Source: Haloarcula halophila
GTDB lineage: Archaea; Halobacteriota; Halobacteria; Halobacteriales; Haloarculaceae
Length of the DNA stretch: 64,000 nucleotides
NCBI RefSeq assembly: GCF_029278565.1
Contig: NZ_CP119559.1
Location: 1,922,001-1,986,000 of the forward strand
Direction: 5' to 3'
The notes under the pieces: model-generated
What the model was told of the DNA's origin: nothing
The model's database searches: none
Seen by the model: the letters and a program-made list of their open reading frames with translations, nothing else
Shown: in pieces, positions 48,649-58,530 of the stretch
Layout of the letters: every line of letters starts with the position of its first letter
Position numbering within the stretch: the stretch's first letter is position 1
Made by a program: the position numbers and the translations under genes

Positions 48649-49902
48649 TCACCACGCACCCAGCCCCGATCGCCCGTGGCGGTACGTGAGGATGCCGGCG
48701 AAGGCTGCGACGCCGGTGAACGCCGACGCCGCACCCAGGTAGAACACCCACTCCATGCCGACGTTGGTCGTCAGCCAGCCGCCGGCAAGCGGTGCCAGCA
48801 CGGCACCGGGCCGCCAGACCAGATCGCGGACGCCGAAGCTGGACGCCACGCCCTTCCCGCTGCCCTCGTCGGCGAACAGCGCCATGCTCGCGGGTTCGCG
48901 GATCGAGTCCGCGATACCGAGCAGGCCGTTCAGTGCCACGAGCGGCAGGAACGCGGGCGAGAGGTCGCCGAAGTACGGGAACACCGCGGGGAGCCCCAGC
49001 GCCGCGCCGATCGCGGGGGTGAACGGGACGACCAGGGCAACCACACCGTAGGCCAGCCCGCCGACGAAGACGAACCGCGCACGGCCCTGCCGGTCCGAGA
49101 GCCCGCCGGTGTAGGGCTGACAGAGCATGTTGGTGAACTTCTCGGCGGCCAGGACGACGGCCACGGCGGTCGCGCCGTTGATCGCCGCGTTGTACCCCAG
49201 CCCGCCGCGAGCGGCGGCGACGCCGGCGAAGATCGGCACCCACGTCCGGACCAGCGTCACCGCGACGGCGTACTGGGCGCGAAAGCTCGTGATGGTGAGG
49301 ATCCGCCGGTTCACGGCCAGATCGGCGAGCGCGAACCCCTCCGTCGTCGTCTCGTCGGGATCGACGAACGCCAGGACCGCCAGGAAGGCGACGAGCGTGA
49401 TCGCCACGAGCAGGCCGAAGACGGCGTCAAAGCCGAACCGGTCGTACAGCAGGCCGGCCGACAGCGAGCCGCCGATCGCCGCCGCGAACCGCCAGGCGTT
49501 GGAGGTTCCGATGGTGGTCCCGCGGGCGCTGTCCCGTGCTAGCTGGCCGACCAGAGCCAACCCGACCAGGCCTGCGGTCGTCGCCGCGACCCCCTGGAGT
49601 CCTCGGACGAAGACAAAGCTCCAACTGGAGGATACGAGCGGAAACAGTCCGTAGACGGCCGCTGCGAGCCCCAGCCCCACCAGCAACACCGTCCGTTTGT
49701 CGAAGCGGTCGCCCAGATACGACACCGGGATGACGGTGCCCGCCTGGGCCAGGGTCAGTCCGGTCGCGAACATCCCCAGGACGAACCCCTGGGGGTCCAG
49801 CAGGTCGATGTAGGTCGGCAACAGGGTCAGCAGCGTGACGATGCCGAAGGCAGTGGCGAAACGGGTGAGAAACAGGGCCTGGAGTTGACGGCGTGCGGTC
49901 AC
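48649..49902 (-). CDS. MFS transporter
   Basis: This 417-residue transporter of 12 helices has the typical loop motif YLGDRFDKRTVLL after TM2 and its counterpart GGLSDRQGRARFV after TM8. The centre has the positively charged cytoplasmic loop DPDETTTEGFALADLAVNRR. It starts at ATG 49902 (MTARRQLQALFLTRFAT). Such proteins are often called sugar or drug efflux permeases; no substrate is evident. It converges with the MutS-like gene with 1 bp between. Confidence 0.87.
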   Translation of the reverse strand: MTARRQLQALFLTRFATAFGIVTLLTLLPTYIDLLDPQGFVLGMFATGLTLAQAGTVIPVSYLGDRFDKRTVLLVGLGLAAAVYGLFPLVSSSWSFVFVRGLQGVAATTAGLVGLALVGQLARDSARGTTIGTSNAWRFAAAIGGSLSAGLLYDRFGFDAVFGLLVAITLVAFLAVLAFVDPDETTTEGFALADLAVNRRILTITSFRAQYAVAVTLVRTWVPIFAGVAAARGGLGYNAAINGATAVAVVLAAEKFTNMLCQPYTGGLSDRQGRARFVFVGGLAYGVVALVVPFTPAIGAALGLPAVFPYFGDLSPAFLPLVALNGLLGIADSIREPASMALFADEGSGKGVASSFGVRDLVWRPGAVLAPLAGGWLTTNVGMEWVFYLGAASAFTGVAAFAGILTYRHGRSGLGAW

Positions 49903-50013
49903 TGCGTGTGGACAGCGGAGTGGCCGTCTAATCGGTTACGGTCCGCCGAAGATATCCGATCGCCGTCGCAGAAAAAATCGGTCGTGGGAGCGTCGGTCCG
50001 CCCGCTGCGTCGC

Positions 50014-53000
50014 TCAGTCGGAGGCTTCCGCGGCCGCGACCGGTGCAACCGCGATCTCCATCTCCACGTCCTCGACCGCCCAGGTCTTACGGTGGCCGTC
50101 GACGACTTCGCCGAACTCGTCGGCCCGGACTTCCTCGGCGATCAGGTCCCGGTGGTCGTCGACCAGCGCGGCCACGCGGTCGTCGGCGACGTCGAGGTCG
50201 ACGACGATCCGCTCCTCGATGTCCAGTTCGAGGTCCTTGCGCATCTCCTGGACCCGGCGGATGACCTCGCGGGCGTACCCCTCGCTCTCGATGTCCTCGG
50301 TGAGTTTCGTGTCGACGTAGACGACGCCGCCGCCGGAAAGCGCCGCGAACTCGGTGCCGGTGACGCCGGCGGGCGTCTCCCGGCGGAACTCGACCATCTC
50401 GTCGGTCAGATCGACGGGTTCGCCCAGTTCGTCGGCGACGGCCGCTTCGAGCGCGTCGATCGACCGCTCGGTGACCCGTGACTCGTTGAGCGCGTTCATC
50501 ACGCGACCGGCGTCGTCGCCGAAGGCGGGGCCGAGTTCGCTCATGTCGGCTTCGGCGGAGTAGCGGAGTTCGCCCCACTCCTCGTCGGCGCCGACGACCT
50601 CGACCGCGCGGGCGTTCAGCCGGTCGGCGACGATGGCCGTCTGGGACTCCACGGCGTCGGCGACGGCCTCGCTGTCGACGTCGACGATCACGCGCGTGAC
50701 CGGCCAGCGGAGTTTCCGCTCGGCCTGCTGGCGGGCGTTCGAGCCGGCCTCCTCGACCTCGCGGACGACCTCGATCTCGTCTTCCAGTTCGGGGTCGCGC
50801 AGCGACGCGTCCGATTCGGGCCAGTCACACATGTGGACCGTCGGGTGGCCGCCGTCGCCGGTCAGCGCGCCGTAGACCTCCTCGGCGACGAACGGGGTGA
50901 AGGGCGCGAAGAGGGCGGCGACCTCCTCCAGGACGCGGTACAGCGTCGCGTATGCAGCCTGCTTGGAGGCCGAATCGGCCTCGTCCCACATCCGCTCGCG
51001 GACGACCTGGATGTAGAACCGGGAGACGTCTTCGACGACGAAATCGAGCAGTTCGCCGGCGGCCTTGTCGTTCTCGAAGTTCTCCATGTGCTCGGTCATG
51101 GCCTGTTCGACGCTCTGGAGCCGCGAGAGGACCCACTCGTCGACGAGCTCGAGGTTCTCGCGGACGTCCGCAACCGTCGTCTCCGCGGGATCGAAGCCGT
51201 CGGCCCGCATGTACGGCAGCGGGAAGCGGGCGACGTTCCAGAGGATGTTGAGCCGCCGTTGCATCTCGGCGGTCTCGTCCCAGGAGAAGTTCATGTCCTC
51301 GCCCTGGGCGGTCACCGACAGCAGGAACAGCCGCATCGGGTCCCGGCCGTACTCTTCGATGACCTCGTGAGGGTCGACCAGCACGCCCTTCGATTTGGAC
51401 ATCCCGCGGCCGTCGGGCATGTTGGCGTAGCCGTGCATCAGCACCTGCTTGTAGGGGATCTCGCCGGTCGCGGCCGTCGACATGCCCAGTTGCGACCAGA
51501 ACCACCCGCGGGTCTGGTCGTGGGCCTCCATGATGAGGTCGGCGGGCCACAACTCCTCGAAGGCCTCGGTCTGTTCGGGGTAGTCCAGCGTCCCCCACGT
51601 CGCGACCGAGGAGTCGAGCCACACGTCGAAGACGTCGCCGACCCGGGTGTAGGTCGTCCCGTCCCGGGTGATCGTCAGGTCGTCGACGGTCCCCTTGTGG
51701 AGGTCGACGGCGTCGGGATCGATCTCCTGGTCGACCAGTTCGGCCAGTTCCTCGCGGTCGCCGACGACGACGGCGTCGTCCATGTCGCCGCTCCAGTCTT
51801 CCGGGAGCCAGATCGGGATCGGGATACCCCAGTAGCGCTGGCGGGAGACGTTCCAGTCCGGGGCGTCCTCGACGAAATCGTGGAAGCGGTTGTCCCGCGC
51901 CCACGAGGGGTACCACTCGCTGTCCTCGATGTTGTCCAGCAGTTCCTCCTTGATGTCGGTGACCGTGATGAACCACTGGTCGGTGACGATGCGGACGATG
52001 TCGGTGTCACAGCGCCAACACTGCCCCTCCCGGACGGAGTGACCCTCCTCGTGAGCCAGCAACAGCCCCTTCGAATCGAGGTCGGCGATCACGTCGTCGT
52101 TGGCGTCCCGGACGAAGGTCCCCTCGTATTTGCCGGCCTCGGCGGTGTAGACGCCGTCGCTACCGACCGGACAGAACACTTCCAGATCCAGCTCCTGGCC
52201 GCGCTCGAAGTCCTCTTCACCGTGGCCGGGCGCGGAGTGGACCAGCCCGGTGCGGTCGGCCTCTACGTAGTCGGCGGTGTAGACCTGGCCGGACCCCTCG
52301 GCGCTTGCGTGGTCCGGGACCTCGTCGGCCAGCGGGTGGTCGTACTCCCAGCCCACGAGGTCCTCGCCGGACAGTTCCTCGACGACCTCGTAGTCCTCGT
52401 ACCGGCCGGCCTTCAGGACGCCCTCGACGCAGGGTTCGGCGACGTAGAGCCGTTCGGTCTCGCCCTCTTTCGTGGCGTCGACGCCGACGTACTCCAGGTC
52501 CCCGTCGACGGCGACGAAGGTGTTGGCGACGATGGTCCAGGGGGTGGTGGTCCAGATGACGACGCTGCCCTCCCGGTCGGCCAGGGGGAACTTGACGTAG
52601 ATCGATGGCTTGCCAACGTCGTGATACTCGACCTCGTTGTTGGCGATGGCGGTCTCACACCGGGGACACTGGTTGATCGAGCGTTTGCCCTGCTCGACGA
52701 GGTCCCGTTCGTGGGCCTGCTGGAACCCCCACCAGGCGGCCTCCATGTACTCCGGCTCGACGGTCTTGTACGGGTCGTCCCAGTCCATCCAGACGCCGAA
52801 GTCCTGGAAGTCCGTCTGGAGCCCTTCGAGTTGCTCCTCGGCGAAGGCCTTGCACTCCTCGATGAAGTTCTCCTCGCCGAAGCGCTCGATGTCTTTCTTG
52901 TTCTCGAAGTCCAGCCGTTCCTCGACTTTCGTCTCGATGGGCAGGCCGTGCATGTCGTAGCCCGGCCGGTCGGTGACGTCGTACCCCTGCATCCGGAGAT

Positions 53001-53217
53001 AGCGGATGTAGAGGTCTTTCAGGGTCTTGTTCCAGGTCGTCCCCATGTGGGCCGCGCCGGAGGTGTACGGCGGCCCGTCGACGAAGAAGTACGTCTCCCC
53101 GTCGGCACGATGTGCCTTCGTCCGTTCGTAGGCGTCGACGTCGTCCCAGTAGTCGAAGACCGTCTCCTCGACGGCCTCCGGATCGTACTGGTCGTCGATC
53201 GCGGCGAATCGGTCCAT
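50014..53217 (-). CDS. ileS: Isoleucyl-tRNA synthetase
   Basis: The start is ATG 53217 (MDRFAAIDDQYDPEAVEE), giving 1067 residues. The class I signature appears as PPYTSGAAHMGTTWNK (His57, HMGT variant of HIGH) and GMSKSKGVL (about 604-612). The editing domain lies between (about 190-400), including SVVIWTTTPWTI. The C-terminal anticodon and zinc-less tail contains the long acidic helical region. The C-terminus matches archaeal-type IleRS. The enzyme charges tRNA-Ile. Upstream is the DUF4177 gene on the same strand. Confidence 0.96.
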   Translation of the reverse strand: MDRFAAIDDQYDPEAVEETVFDYWDDVDAYERTKAHRADGETYFFVDGPPYTSGAAHMGTTWNKTLKDLYIRYLRMQGYDVTDRPGYDMHGLPIETKVEERLDFENKKDIERFGEENFIEECKAFAEEQLEGLQTDFQDFGVWMDWDDPYKTVEPEYMEAAWWGFQQAHERDLVEQGKRSINQCPRCETAIANNEVEYHDVGKPSIYVKFPLADREGSVVIWTTTPWTIVANTFVAVDGDLEYVGVDATKEGETERLYVAEPCVEGVLKAGRYEDYEVVEELSGEDLVGWEYDHPLADEVPDHASAEGSGQVYTADYVEADRTGLVHSAPGHGEEDFERGQELDLEVFCPVGSDGVYTAEAGKYEGTFVRDANDDVIADLDSKGLLLAHEEGHSVREGQCWRCDTDIVRIVTDQWFITVTDIKEELLDNIEDSEWYPSWARDNRFHDFVEDAPDWNVSRQRYWGIPIPIWLPEDWSGDMDDAVVVGDREELAELVDQEIDPDAVDLHKGTVDDLTITRDGTTYTRVGDVFDVWLDSSVATWGTLDYPEQTEAFEELWPADLIMEAHDQTRGWFWSQLGMSTAATGEIPYKQVLMHGYANMPDGRGMSKSKGVLVDPHEVIEEYGRDPMRLFLLSVTAQGEDMNFSWDETAEMQRRLNILWNVARFPLPYMRADGFDPAETTVADVRENLELVDEWVLSRLQSVEQAMTEHMENFENDKAAGELLDFVVEDVSRFYIQVVRERMWDEADSASKQAAYATLYRVLEEVAALFAPFTPFVAEEVYGALTGDGGHPTVHMCDWPESDASLRDPELEDEIEVVREVEEAGSNARQQAERKLRWPVTRVIVDVDSEAVADAVESQTAIVADRLNARAVEVVGADEEWGELRYSAEADMSELGPAFGDDAGRVMNALNESRVTERSIDALEAAVADELGEPVDLTDEMVEFRRETPAGVTGTEFAALSGGGVVYVDTKLTEDIESEGYAREVIRRVQEMRKDLELDIEERIVVDLDVADDRVAALVDDHRDLIAEEVRADEFGEVVDGHRKTWAVEDVEMEIAVAPVAAAEASD

Positions 53218-53320
53218 ACCGGTCACATTCGCCGCCGGCATTAAAGGACAATCGATTGTGTGTGTCGCCGTCACGGGACGAGCGGCCCCGACAACCCGTG
53301 TCTGTGGGGCGAACGGCGCG

Positions 53321-53491
53321 TCAGCGCTCGCGCTGGAGGAGGAGTGCGGCGGTCTGCCCGCTGTTCTGGGTGATCGGCGCGACGACTTCCCAGCCGTCAG
53401 CGCCGAGTTCGTTCAACTGCTCTTCGGGGACGCTGCTGGAGCCGAACATGCCGGTTTCGACTTCGAACATCTTGTACTCGTAGGAGGGCAT
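53321..53491 (-). CDS. DUF4177 small protein, 56 residues
   Basis: ATG 53491 opens MPSYEYKMFEVETGMFGSSS and continues PEEQLNELGADGWEVVAPI, ending in ALLLQRER. The strand-helix-strand order with GADGWEVV is the DUF4177 signature found widely in bacteria and haloarchaea. Its function is unknown. It lies 103 bp upstream of ileS on the same strand. Confidence 0.8.
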   Translation of the reverse strand: MPSYEYKMFEVETGMFGSSSVPEEQLNELGADGWEVVAPITQNSGQTAALLLQRER

Positions 53492-53591
53492 ACATCTGGC
53501 GGGAACGGTGCCACCGGTACCAGTCTTGTGGTCGCCCGATAGTGGCGTCTCCTTCAGCAGTCAAGAGGTCCCGGAGCCAGCCGCCCCTTTC

Positions 53592-53635
53592 AGCCCCACT
53601 CCGTAGCTGGCTGATCAACCGGCCTGAGTGGGGCT
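53592..53635. repeat. 10-bp perfect inverted repeat in the DUF4177/proC gap
   Basis: AGCCCCACTC (53592-53601) pairs with GAGTGGGGCT (53626-53635) around 24 nt. An alternative partner set is AGCCAG (53575-53580) with CTGGCT (53607-53612 or 53638-53643). The 250-bp region 53492-53741 has no coding frame. The proC promoter is presumably the AT-richer stretch before 53735. It could be a small structured RNA, a terminator for an unseen transcript, or an operator. Confidence 0.5.
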
Positions 53636-53741
53636 TTCTGGCTGTGTATGGTCGAATTCCCGTAACTAAACACTGCTCCCGTGTCGAGCGCGGGATGAAA
53701 ACACAGTTAGTCTCTGCGTCTCCTGAGGTGTGGTAGAGACA

Positions 53742-54515
53742 ATGGTACGCACGAGCGTCATCGGCTGCGGGAACATGGGCAGTGCCCTCGTCACGGGCCT
53801 CTGGAAGTCCGGGAACCACACGGTCATCGCGTGTGACTTGGACTCCGAGGCGCTGGCGGCCGTCGCCGACTACAGCACGGAGACGACAGAGGACATCTCG
53901 CGGGCCGCGGAGGCAGACGTCGTGTTCGTCGCGGTCAAACCCGACATCGTCGAGGCGGTACTGGACGAACTGGAGCTCTCGGCCGACCAGACGCTGGTCT
54001 CGATCGCCGCGGGCGTCCCCACGGAGTTCGTCGAGGCATACACCGACGCCGACGTGGTCCGGATCATGCCGAACCTGGCCGCCGAGACCCGCGATATGGC
54101 CGCGGCCGCCACAGGCGACCTCTCGCCGGCGATCCGGGAACTGCTGGACGACGTCGGCGAGTTCGCCGAGATCCAGGAGGCACAGATGGACATCGCGACC
54201 GCCGTCAACGGGAGCGGGCCGGCCTTCGTCTTCTATCTCATCGACGCCATGACCCAGGCCGGCGTCGCGGGCGGGCTGGACCACGAGGAGGCCGAGACTC
54301 TCGCGGCACAGACGTTCAAGGGTGCCGCCGAGACGATCCTGCGGGACGACCGAAGCGCCGAGGAACTGATCGACGCCGTCTGCTCGCCGAACGGGACGAC
54401 GATCGAGGGTATGGAGGTCCTCTGGGACAGCGACGCCGACGAGGCCGTCGCCGACGCGGTCGCGGCCGCAGAGCGGCGTTCGAAGGAACTGGCGGCCGAC
54501 TTCGACGATGCGTGA
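53742..54515 (+). CDS. proC: Pyrroline-5-carboxylate reductase
   Basis: The start is ATG 53742 ([17 protein letters not shown]), 257 residues. The Rossmann loop GCGNMGSA binds NAD(P)[11 protein letters not shown] marks the middle, and the substrate domain has [15 protein letters not shown] and [12 protein letters not shown]. It catalyses the last step of proline synthesis. It leads the operon proC-proB-proA, with an 8-bp overlap into proB. Proline synthesis from glutamate is thus complete in this window. Confidence 0.95.
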   Translation: MVRTSVIGCGNMGSALVTGLWKSGNHTVIACDLDSEALAAVADYSTETTEDISRAAEADVVFVAVKPDIVEAVLDELELSADQTLVSIAAGVPTEFVEAYTDADVVRIMPNLAAETRDMAAAATGDLSPAIRELLDDVGEFAEIQEAQMDIATAVNGSGPAFVFYLIDAMTQAGVAGGLDHEEAETLAAQTFKGAAETILRDDRSAEELIDAVCSPNGTTIEGMEVLWDSDADEAVADAVAAAERRSKELAADFDDA

Positions 54516-55341
54516 GGCCGTCGACGCCGAGACCGTCTCGGCGACCCGACAACTCGCCGCCGACGCCCAGCGGGTCATCGTCAAGGCCGGCACGAACTCA
54601 CTGACCGACGAGGAGTCGAACTTGGACGACGAGAAACTCGACAAACTCGTCGACGATATCGAGGACCTGCTCTCGCGGGGCAAGGAGGTCCTGCTGGTTT
54701 CCTCGGGGGCTGTGGGGGCCGGGATCGGCCGGGTCGACCATCCAACCGGGACCGTCGAGGAGTCCCAGGCGCTCTCGACGGTCGGCCAGAGCCACCTGAT
54801 GCGCCGCTACACCGAGAGCTTCGAACGGTACGGTCGGACGGTCGCCCAGATCCTCATCACCGAACACGACCTGGAGAACCCCGAGCGGTTCACCAACTTC
54901 CGCAACACCGTCGAGACGCTGCTCGATTGGGGTGTCGTCCCGATCATCAACGAGAACGACGCCGTCGCGACGGAGGAACTCCAGATCGGCGACAACGACA
55001 TGATCTCGTCCTCCATCGCTATCGGCGTCGACGTGGACCTGCTGGTGACCCTGACCGACGTGGGCGGGGTCTACACTGGCAACCCCAAGGAGAACCCCGA
55101 CGCCGAGCGCATCCCGGTCGTCGGCGAGAACTACGACGAGGTCGAAGAGCTGGTCTCCGAGAGCTCGACGGGCGGGTTCGGCGGCATCCAGACGAAGGTC
55201 AGCGGCGCCCGGGACGTCAGCGAACACGGTATCCCGGCGATCATCGCCCGGTCGACGGAGCCCGACGTGCTGGAGAACGTCGCCAGGGCCGAATCGGTGG
55301 GCACAATATTCGTCCCGATCAACGGTGAGGTAGATGACTGA
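54508..55341 (+). CDS. proB: Glutamate 5-kinase
   Basis: This 277-residue amino-acid kinase has the motifs [49 protein letters not shown] and [14 protein letters not shown]. It phosphorylates glutamate as the first step to proline. It lacks the C-terminal PUA domain found in E. coli ProB, so proline feedback inhibition may differ. It overlaps proC upstream and proA downstream by 8 bp each, indicating translational coupling. Confidence 0.95.
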   Translation: MREAVDAETVSATRQLAADAQRVIVKAGTNSLTDEESNLDDEKLDKLVDDIEDLLSRGKEVLLVSSGAVGAGIGRVDHPTGTVEESQALSTVGQSHLMRRYTESFERYGRTVAQILITEHDLENPERFTNFRNTVETLLDWGVVPIINENDAVATEELQIGDNDMISSSIAIGVDVDLLVTLTDVGGVYTGNPKENPDAERIPVVGENYDEVEELVSESSTGGFGGIQTKVSGARDVSEHGIPAIIARSTEPDVLENVARAESVGTIFVPINGEVDD

Positions 55342-56674
55342 CGACACCGAACGCCAGGTCGAACAGGCACAGTCCGCGGCCCTGCGGCTGGCGAACGTCG
55401 ACGCCGCCGAGCGCGACGCCGCGCTCGGTGCCATCGCCGACGCGATCCGGGAGAACAGCGAGGCGATCCTTGAAGCCAACGCCGAGGACGTCGCCGAGGC
55501 AGAGGAGATGCTCGCGGAAGGCGAGTACACGCAGGCGCTGGTCGACCGGCTGAAACTCGACGAGGGCAAACTCGAATCGATCGCCGGGATGGTCGAGTCC
55601 GTCGCCGACCAGACCGATCCGCTGGGCAAGACGCTGGCCGCCCGTGAACTCGACGACGACTTGGAGCTGTACAAGGTCGCGGTCCCCATCGGCGTCGTCG
55701 GGACCATCTTCGAGTCCCGTCCCGACGCCCTGGTCCAGATCGCCGCGCTCGCGCTGAAGTCGGGCAACGCCGTCATCCTCAAGGGCGGCAGCGAGGCCAG
55801 CGAATCCAACCGCGTCCTCTACGAGACGATCGTCGAGGCCGTCGCGGAGGCCGACGCCGACCTCCCCGAAGGCTGGGCACAACTCATCGAGGCCCACGAG
55901 GAGGTCGACCGCCTGCTGGAACTGGACGACAAGGTCGATCTGGTGATGCCCCGTGGCTCCTCGGAGTTCGTCTCCTACATCCAGGACAACACCCAGATTC
56001 CCGTTCTGGGGCACACCGAGGGGGTCTGTCACGTCTACGTCGACGAGGCGGCCGACCTCGAAATGGCCGAGGAGATCGCCTTCGACGCGAAGGTCCAGTA
56101 CCCCGCCGTCTGTAACGCCGTCGAGACGCTGCTCGTCGACGACGACGTGGCCGCCGACTTCCTCCCGGGGATGGTCGAGCGCTACCGCGAGGCCGGCGTC
56201 GAACTGCGCGGGGACGCCCCGACCCGGGAGATCGTCGACGTCGACCCCGCGAGCGACGACGACTGGTCGAGTGAGTACGGCGACCTCGAACTGTCGATCA
56301 AGGTCGTCGAGGACGTCTACGCGGCCGTCGACCACGCCAACACCTTCGGCTCGAAACACACCGAATCGATCGTCACCGAAGACGCCGACGTGGCCGAGAC
56401 GTTCATGACCGGCATCGACGCCGCAAGCGTCTTCCACAACGCCTCGACGCGCTTCGCCGACGGCTACCGCTACGGGCTGGGCGCGGAGGTCGGTATCTCC
56501 ACGGGCAAGATCCACGCCCGCGGCCCGGTCGGGCTGGAGGGGCTGACGACCTACAAGTACTACCTGGAGGGTGACGGCCAACTGGTCGCGAGTTACGCCG
56601 GCGACGACGCCCTCCCGTTCACTCACCGTGACTTCGACGGCGAGTGGACTCCCGGCCACCTGGCCGGGGAGTGA
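55334..56674 (+). CDS. proA: Gamma-glutamyl phosphate reductase
   Basis: This 446-residue aldehyde dehydrogenase-like enzyme reduces glutamyl phosphate to the semialdehyde, which cyclises to pyrroline-5-carboxylate. Visible motifs are [47 protein letters not shown], the catalytic Cys in [13 protein letters not shown], and [11 protein letters not shown]. The start overlaps the end of proB. It ends the operon, 1 bp from the convergent small membrane protein gene. Confidence 0.95.
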   Translation: MTDDTERQVEQAQSAALRLANVDAAERDAALGAIADAIRENSEAILEANAEDVAEAEEMLAEGEYTQALVDRLKLDEGKLESIAGMVESVADQTDPLGKTLAARELDDDLELYKVAVPIGVVGTIFESRPDALVQIAALALKSGNAVILKGGSEASESNRVLYETIVEAVAEADADLPEGWAQLIEAHEEVDRLLELDDKVDLVMPRGSSEFVSYIQDNTQIPVLGHTEGVCHVYVDEAADLEMAEEIAFDAKVQYPAVCNAVETLLVDDDVAADFLPGMVERYREAGVELRGDAPTREIVDVDPASDDDWSSEYGDLELSIKVVEDVYAAVDHANTFGSKHTESIVTEDADVAETFMTGIDAASVFHNASTRFADGYRYGLGAEVGISTGKIHARGPVGLEGLTTYKYYLEGDGQLVASYAGDDALPFTHRDFDGEWTPGHLAGE

Positions 56675-56675
56675 T

Positions 56676-56954
56676 TCACCCGACGGTGCTCGAAGCCGGC
56701 TCGCCGGAGCCGATCTCGTCCCGGACGACCAGGTAGAACACCCAGAAGACGACGCCCCCGAACAGCGAGCCCAACACCGCACAGAAGAACGAGGCGCTCG
56801 CCCACGCCACCGCGTGGGGACTGCCCCGGCTCCTGGCGTCCCGATAGAGCAACAACGACACGACGAGCGGTATCGCGAACAGTATCCCGGCCCCGACGAA
56901 GACGAGGAGCAACTCCGGACTGGCCGCGATGCCTGACTGGAGGATCACAGTCAT
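56676..56954 (-). CDS. Small two- to three-TM membrane protein under a duplicated upstream element
   Basis: This 92-residue protein has hydrophobic segments near 14-37 and 46-76, and a short polar tail ending ASSTVG. The ATG at 56954 is about 27 bp from a TATA-like CTTATGAG (56978-56985), implying a leaderless transcript. Upstream of that TATA is one copy of a 34-bp element shared with the winged-helix gene 57136-57717. The proteins share no sequence, so common regulation, not duplication of the gene, explains the element. Function is unknown. Confidence 0.7.
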   Translation of the reverse strand: MTVILQSGIAASPELLLVFVGAGILFAIPLVVSLLLYRDARSRGSPHAVAWASASFFCAVLGSLFGGVVFWVFYLVVRDEIGSGEPASSTVG

Positions 56955-56990
56955 GCTTTCCCGTTACCGGAGCGCTCTCATAAGCCCCGG

Positions 56991-57024
56991 AGCGAATTTC
57001 GCGGCCGTGAACCACGCAATCGCG
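56991..57024 (-). promoter_or_regulatory. 34-bp upstream element, copy 1
   Basis: This 34-bp stretch differs from 57757-57790 at only three positions. It contains the near-palindrome TTCGCGGCCGTGAA (56998-57011) and a terminal CAATCGCG. The palindrome centre lies about 23 bp upstream of the TATA-like box of the 56954 gene, the same spacing as in copy 2. The rest of the 181-bp gap is GC-rich and shows nothing more. Confidence 0.65.
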
Positions 57025-57135
57025 GCCGGGAAAACCGACGGCCGGCGCTGTGGGCAGGTCTTCGACGTGCTGTAACCGGGCGGTGGGCCGACTCGCGGGG
57101 GTGTCGTCGGGAGGCACTCTGCCGACACGGTGGTG

Positions 57136-57717
57136 CTATCCCATCGTGCGGTCAGTGGCGACCAGCCCCAGAAAGAAGATGCCCGATTGGAGCGCGCTGG
57201 TACAGACGACTGCGCAGGCACCGACCAGCAGCGTGCCGACGGGCCGCGCGAGGCCACCGATGTCGAACAGCAGTGTGGCGCCGACGAGGCTCGCGAGGCC
57301 ACCGAGGCCGAACAGCACGAGGCTGACCAGGAGACCAGCGACCACGGTGGGGTGACTGCCGACCGTGTCCGAGAGGCCGAGAAAGCCGATGGAGAGCCGG
57401 TCGAGCGGGGTCGCGGTTCTGAGGGCGTGCTTTCCTTCCGGCGATAGCGGCCAGTCCGACTCGTCGTAGTCGATGTAGTACAGGGTGACCGAGTCGGGGT
57501 AGGTCTCGGTCGCGACGACGTCGATCTCCCGTAGCTCGTCGAGTCGGTTCCTGACGGTCGCTTTGCTCACGTCCGGTTTGACGCGCGCCTGGAGCTGGCG
57601 CGTCGAGAAGAACGGCCGCTCGGCGTCGACCATGACCTCGGCGACGTGGTCCTGTGTCAGCGTCTTGTCGAGGTCCCGGTCGATCCGGGTTTCGATCCAG
57701 TCTGGAAGGTCGGACAC
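57136..57717 (-). CDS. Winged-helix DNA-binding protein with two membrane helices
   Basis: This 193-residue protein starts at GTG 57717 (MSDLPDWIETRIDRDLDKT). Residues 20-100 form a winged helix: VAEVMVDAERPFFSTRQLQ, VSKATVRNRLDELREID, and a wing ending YYIDYDES. Two membrane segments (about 124-147 and 158-185) follow. It may be a membrane-bound regulator. Its promoter has the 34-bp element at 57757-57790 upstream of a TATA (TTTATTA, 57745-57751). The small protein gene next to it has the other copy, suggesting that this protein controls both genes. Confidence 0.75.
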   Translation of the reverse strand: MSDLPDWIETRIDRDLDKTLTQDHVAEVMVDAERPFFSTRQLQARVKPDVSKATVRNRLDELREIDVVATETYPDSVTLYYIDYDESDWPLSPEGKHALRTATPLDRLSIGFLGLSDTVGSHPTVVAGLLVSLVLFGLGGLASLVGATLLFDIGGLARPVGTLLVGACAVVCTSALQSGIFFLGLVATDRTMG

Positions 57718-57756
57718 GGTGGGTCTAGGCTCTCGTGGCGGTGTAATAAATACGGA

Positions 57757-57790
57757 AGCGAATTTCGCGGCCGCGAACCGCCCAATCGCG
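57757..57790 (-). promoter_or_regulatory. 34-bp upstream element, copy 2, with perfect palindrome
   Basis: This copy contains TTCGCGGCCGCGAA (57764-57777), a perfect 14-bp palindrome. Its centre lies about 22 bp upstream of the TATA box of the winged-helix gene. The spacing and orientation are the same as in copy 1 (56991-57024). The placement just upstream of the TATA box suits an activator or repressor operator. Confidence 0.65.
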
Positions 57791-57867
57791 ACTGCGGGGC
57801 GACTGGTCAGGCGACGGGACAGAAACTACATGTGTCGACCGAACACACCCGAAACCGGACGAGCCCG

Positions 57868-58488
57868 ATGTCACCGTTCCCCGACGACGACAGTCGCAAC
57901 GCGCTCGCCGAGGACTGCCGGCGCTGTCCCGCCCTCACCGAGAGTCGTACGTGCATCTCCTGGGGAAACGGCCCGCTGGATGCCGATCTCGTCGTCGTCG
58001 GTGAGGCACCGGCCGAGGGGGACCCCGACGCCGACCGCTGGCGGGGCGGGAACCTGACCGGGATGGCCTACACCTCGCGGGCGTCGGGCCGAAAGATCCG
58101 CTCGCTCCTGGCCGACGCCGGATTCGACCACGACGACTGTTACTTCACGAACGCGGTGAAGTGTCATCCACCGGAGAACCGCGACCCGACCGACGACGAA
58201 CTCGCGAACTGTCGGCCCTACCTGATCGAGGAGATCGAGACGGTCGGCCCGCGGGTGGTCGTGACGACCGGGAACCACGCGACGCGAACCGTGCTCGCGC
58301 TCGACGGCGACTCGCTGGACGGCTTCCTCGACGACGTACTGGAACCCCGATACAGCGACACACTCGGCGTGCCTGTCGTTCCACTCCTCCACCCGAGCTA
58401 CCAGGAGGTGTGGCTCGCGCGACTGGGCTACGACCGCGCGGAGTACGTCGACGCGATCCGCGAGACGGTCGCCGGCTGTCACCCGTAG
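57868..58488 (+). CDS. Uracil-DNA glycosylase, family 4-like (Fe-S)
   Basis: The start is ATG 57868 (MSPFPDDDSRNALAEDCRR), giving 206 residues. The motif VVGEAPAEGDPDADRW matches the GEAPG-type uracil-recognition loop, and the second catalytic segment is LLHPSYQEVW. Cysteines Cys17, Cys20 and Cys29 (CRRCPALTESRTC) plus the Cys in VKCHPPENRDP fit the [4Fe-4S] cluster of UdgA enzymes. It removes uracil from DNA, important at high temperature and salt. It is divergent from the winged-helix gene and 42 bp before the HIT gene. Confidence 0.92.
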   Translation: MSPFPDDDSRNALAEDCRRCPALTESRTCISWGNGPLDADLVVVGEAPAEGDPDADRWRGGNLTGMAYTSRASGRKIRSLLADAGFDHDDCYFTNAVKCHPPENRDPTDDELANCRPYLIEEIETVGPRVVVTTGNHATRTVLALDGDSLDGFLDDVLEPRYSDTLGVPVVPLLHPSYQEVWLARLGYDRAEYVDAIRETVAGCHP

Positions 58489-58530
58489 CGGGGCCGAACC
58501 TTCATGTAATCGCCGGCCGACGACCCGGAC

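Noticed and set aside
50833-53244. 803-codon open frame on the plus strand opposite ileS
   Set aside because: It is the mirror of ileS. High GC leaves reverse frames open, and its translation is a V/D/L/G-rich composition without domains. The minus-strand IleRS has full class I motifs.
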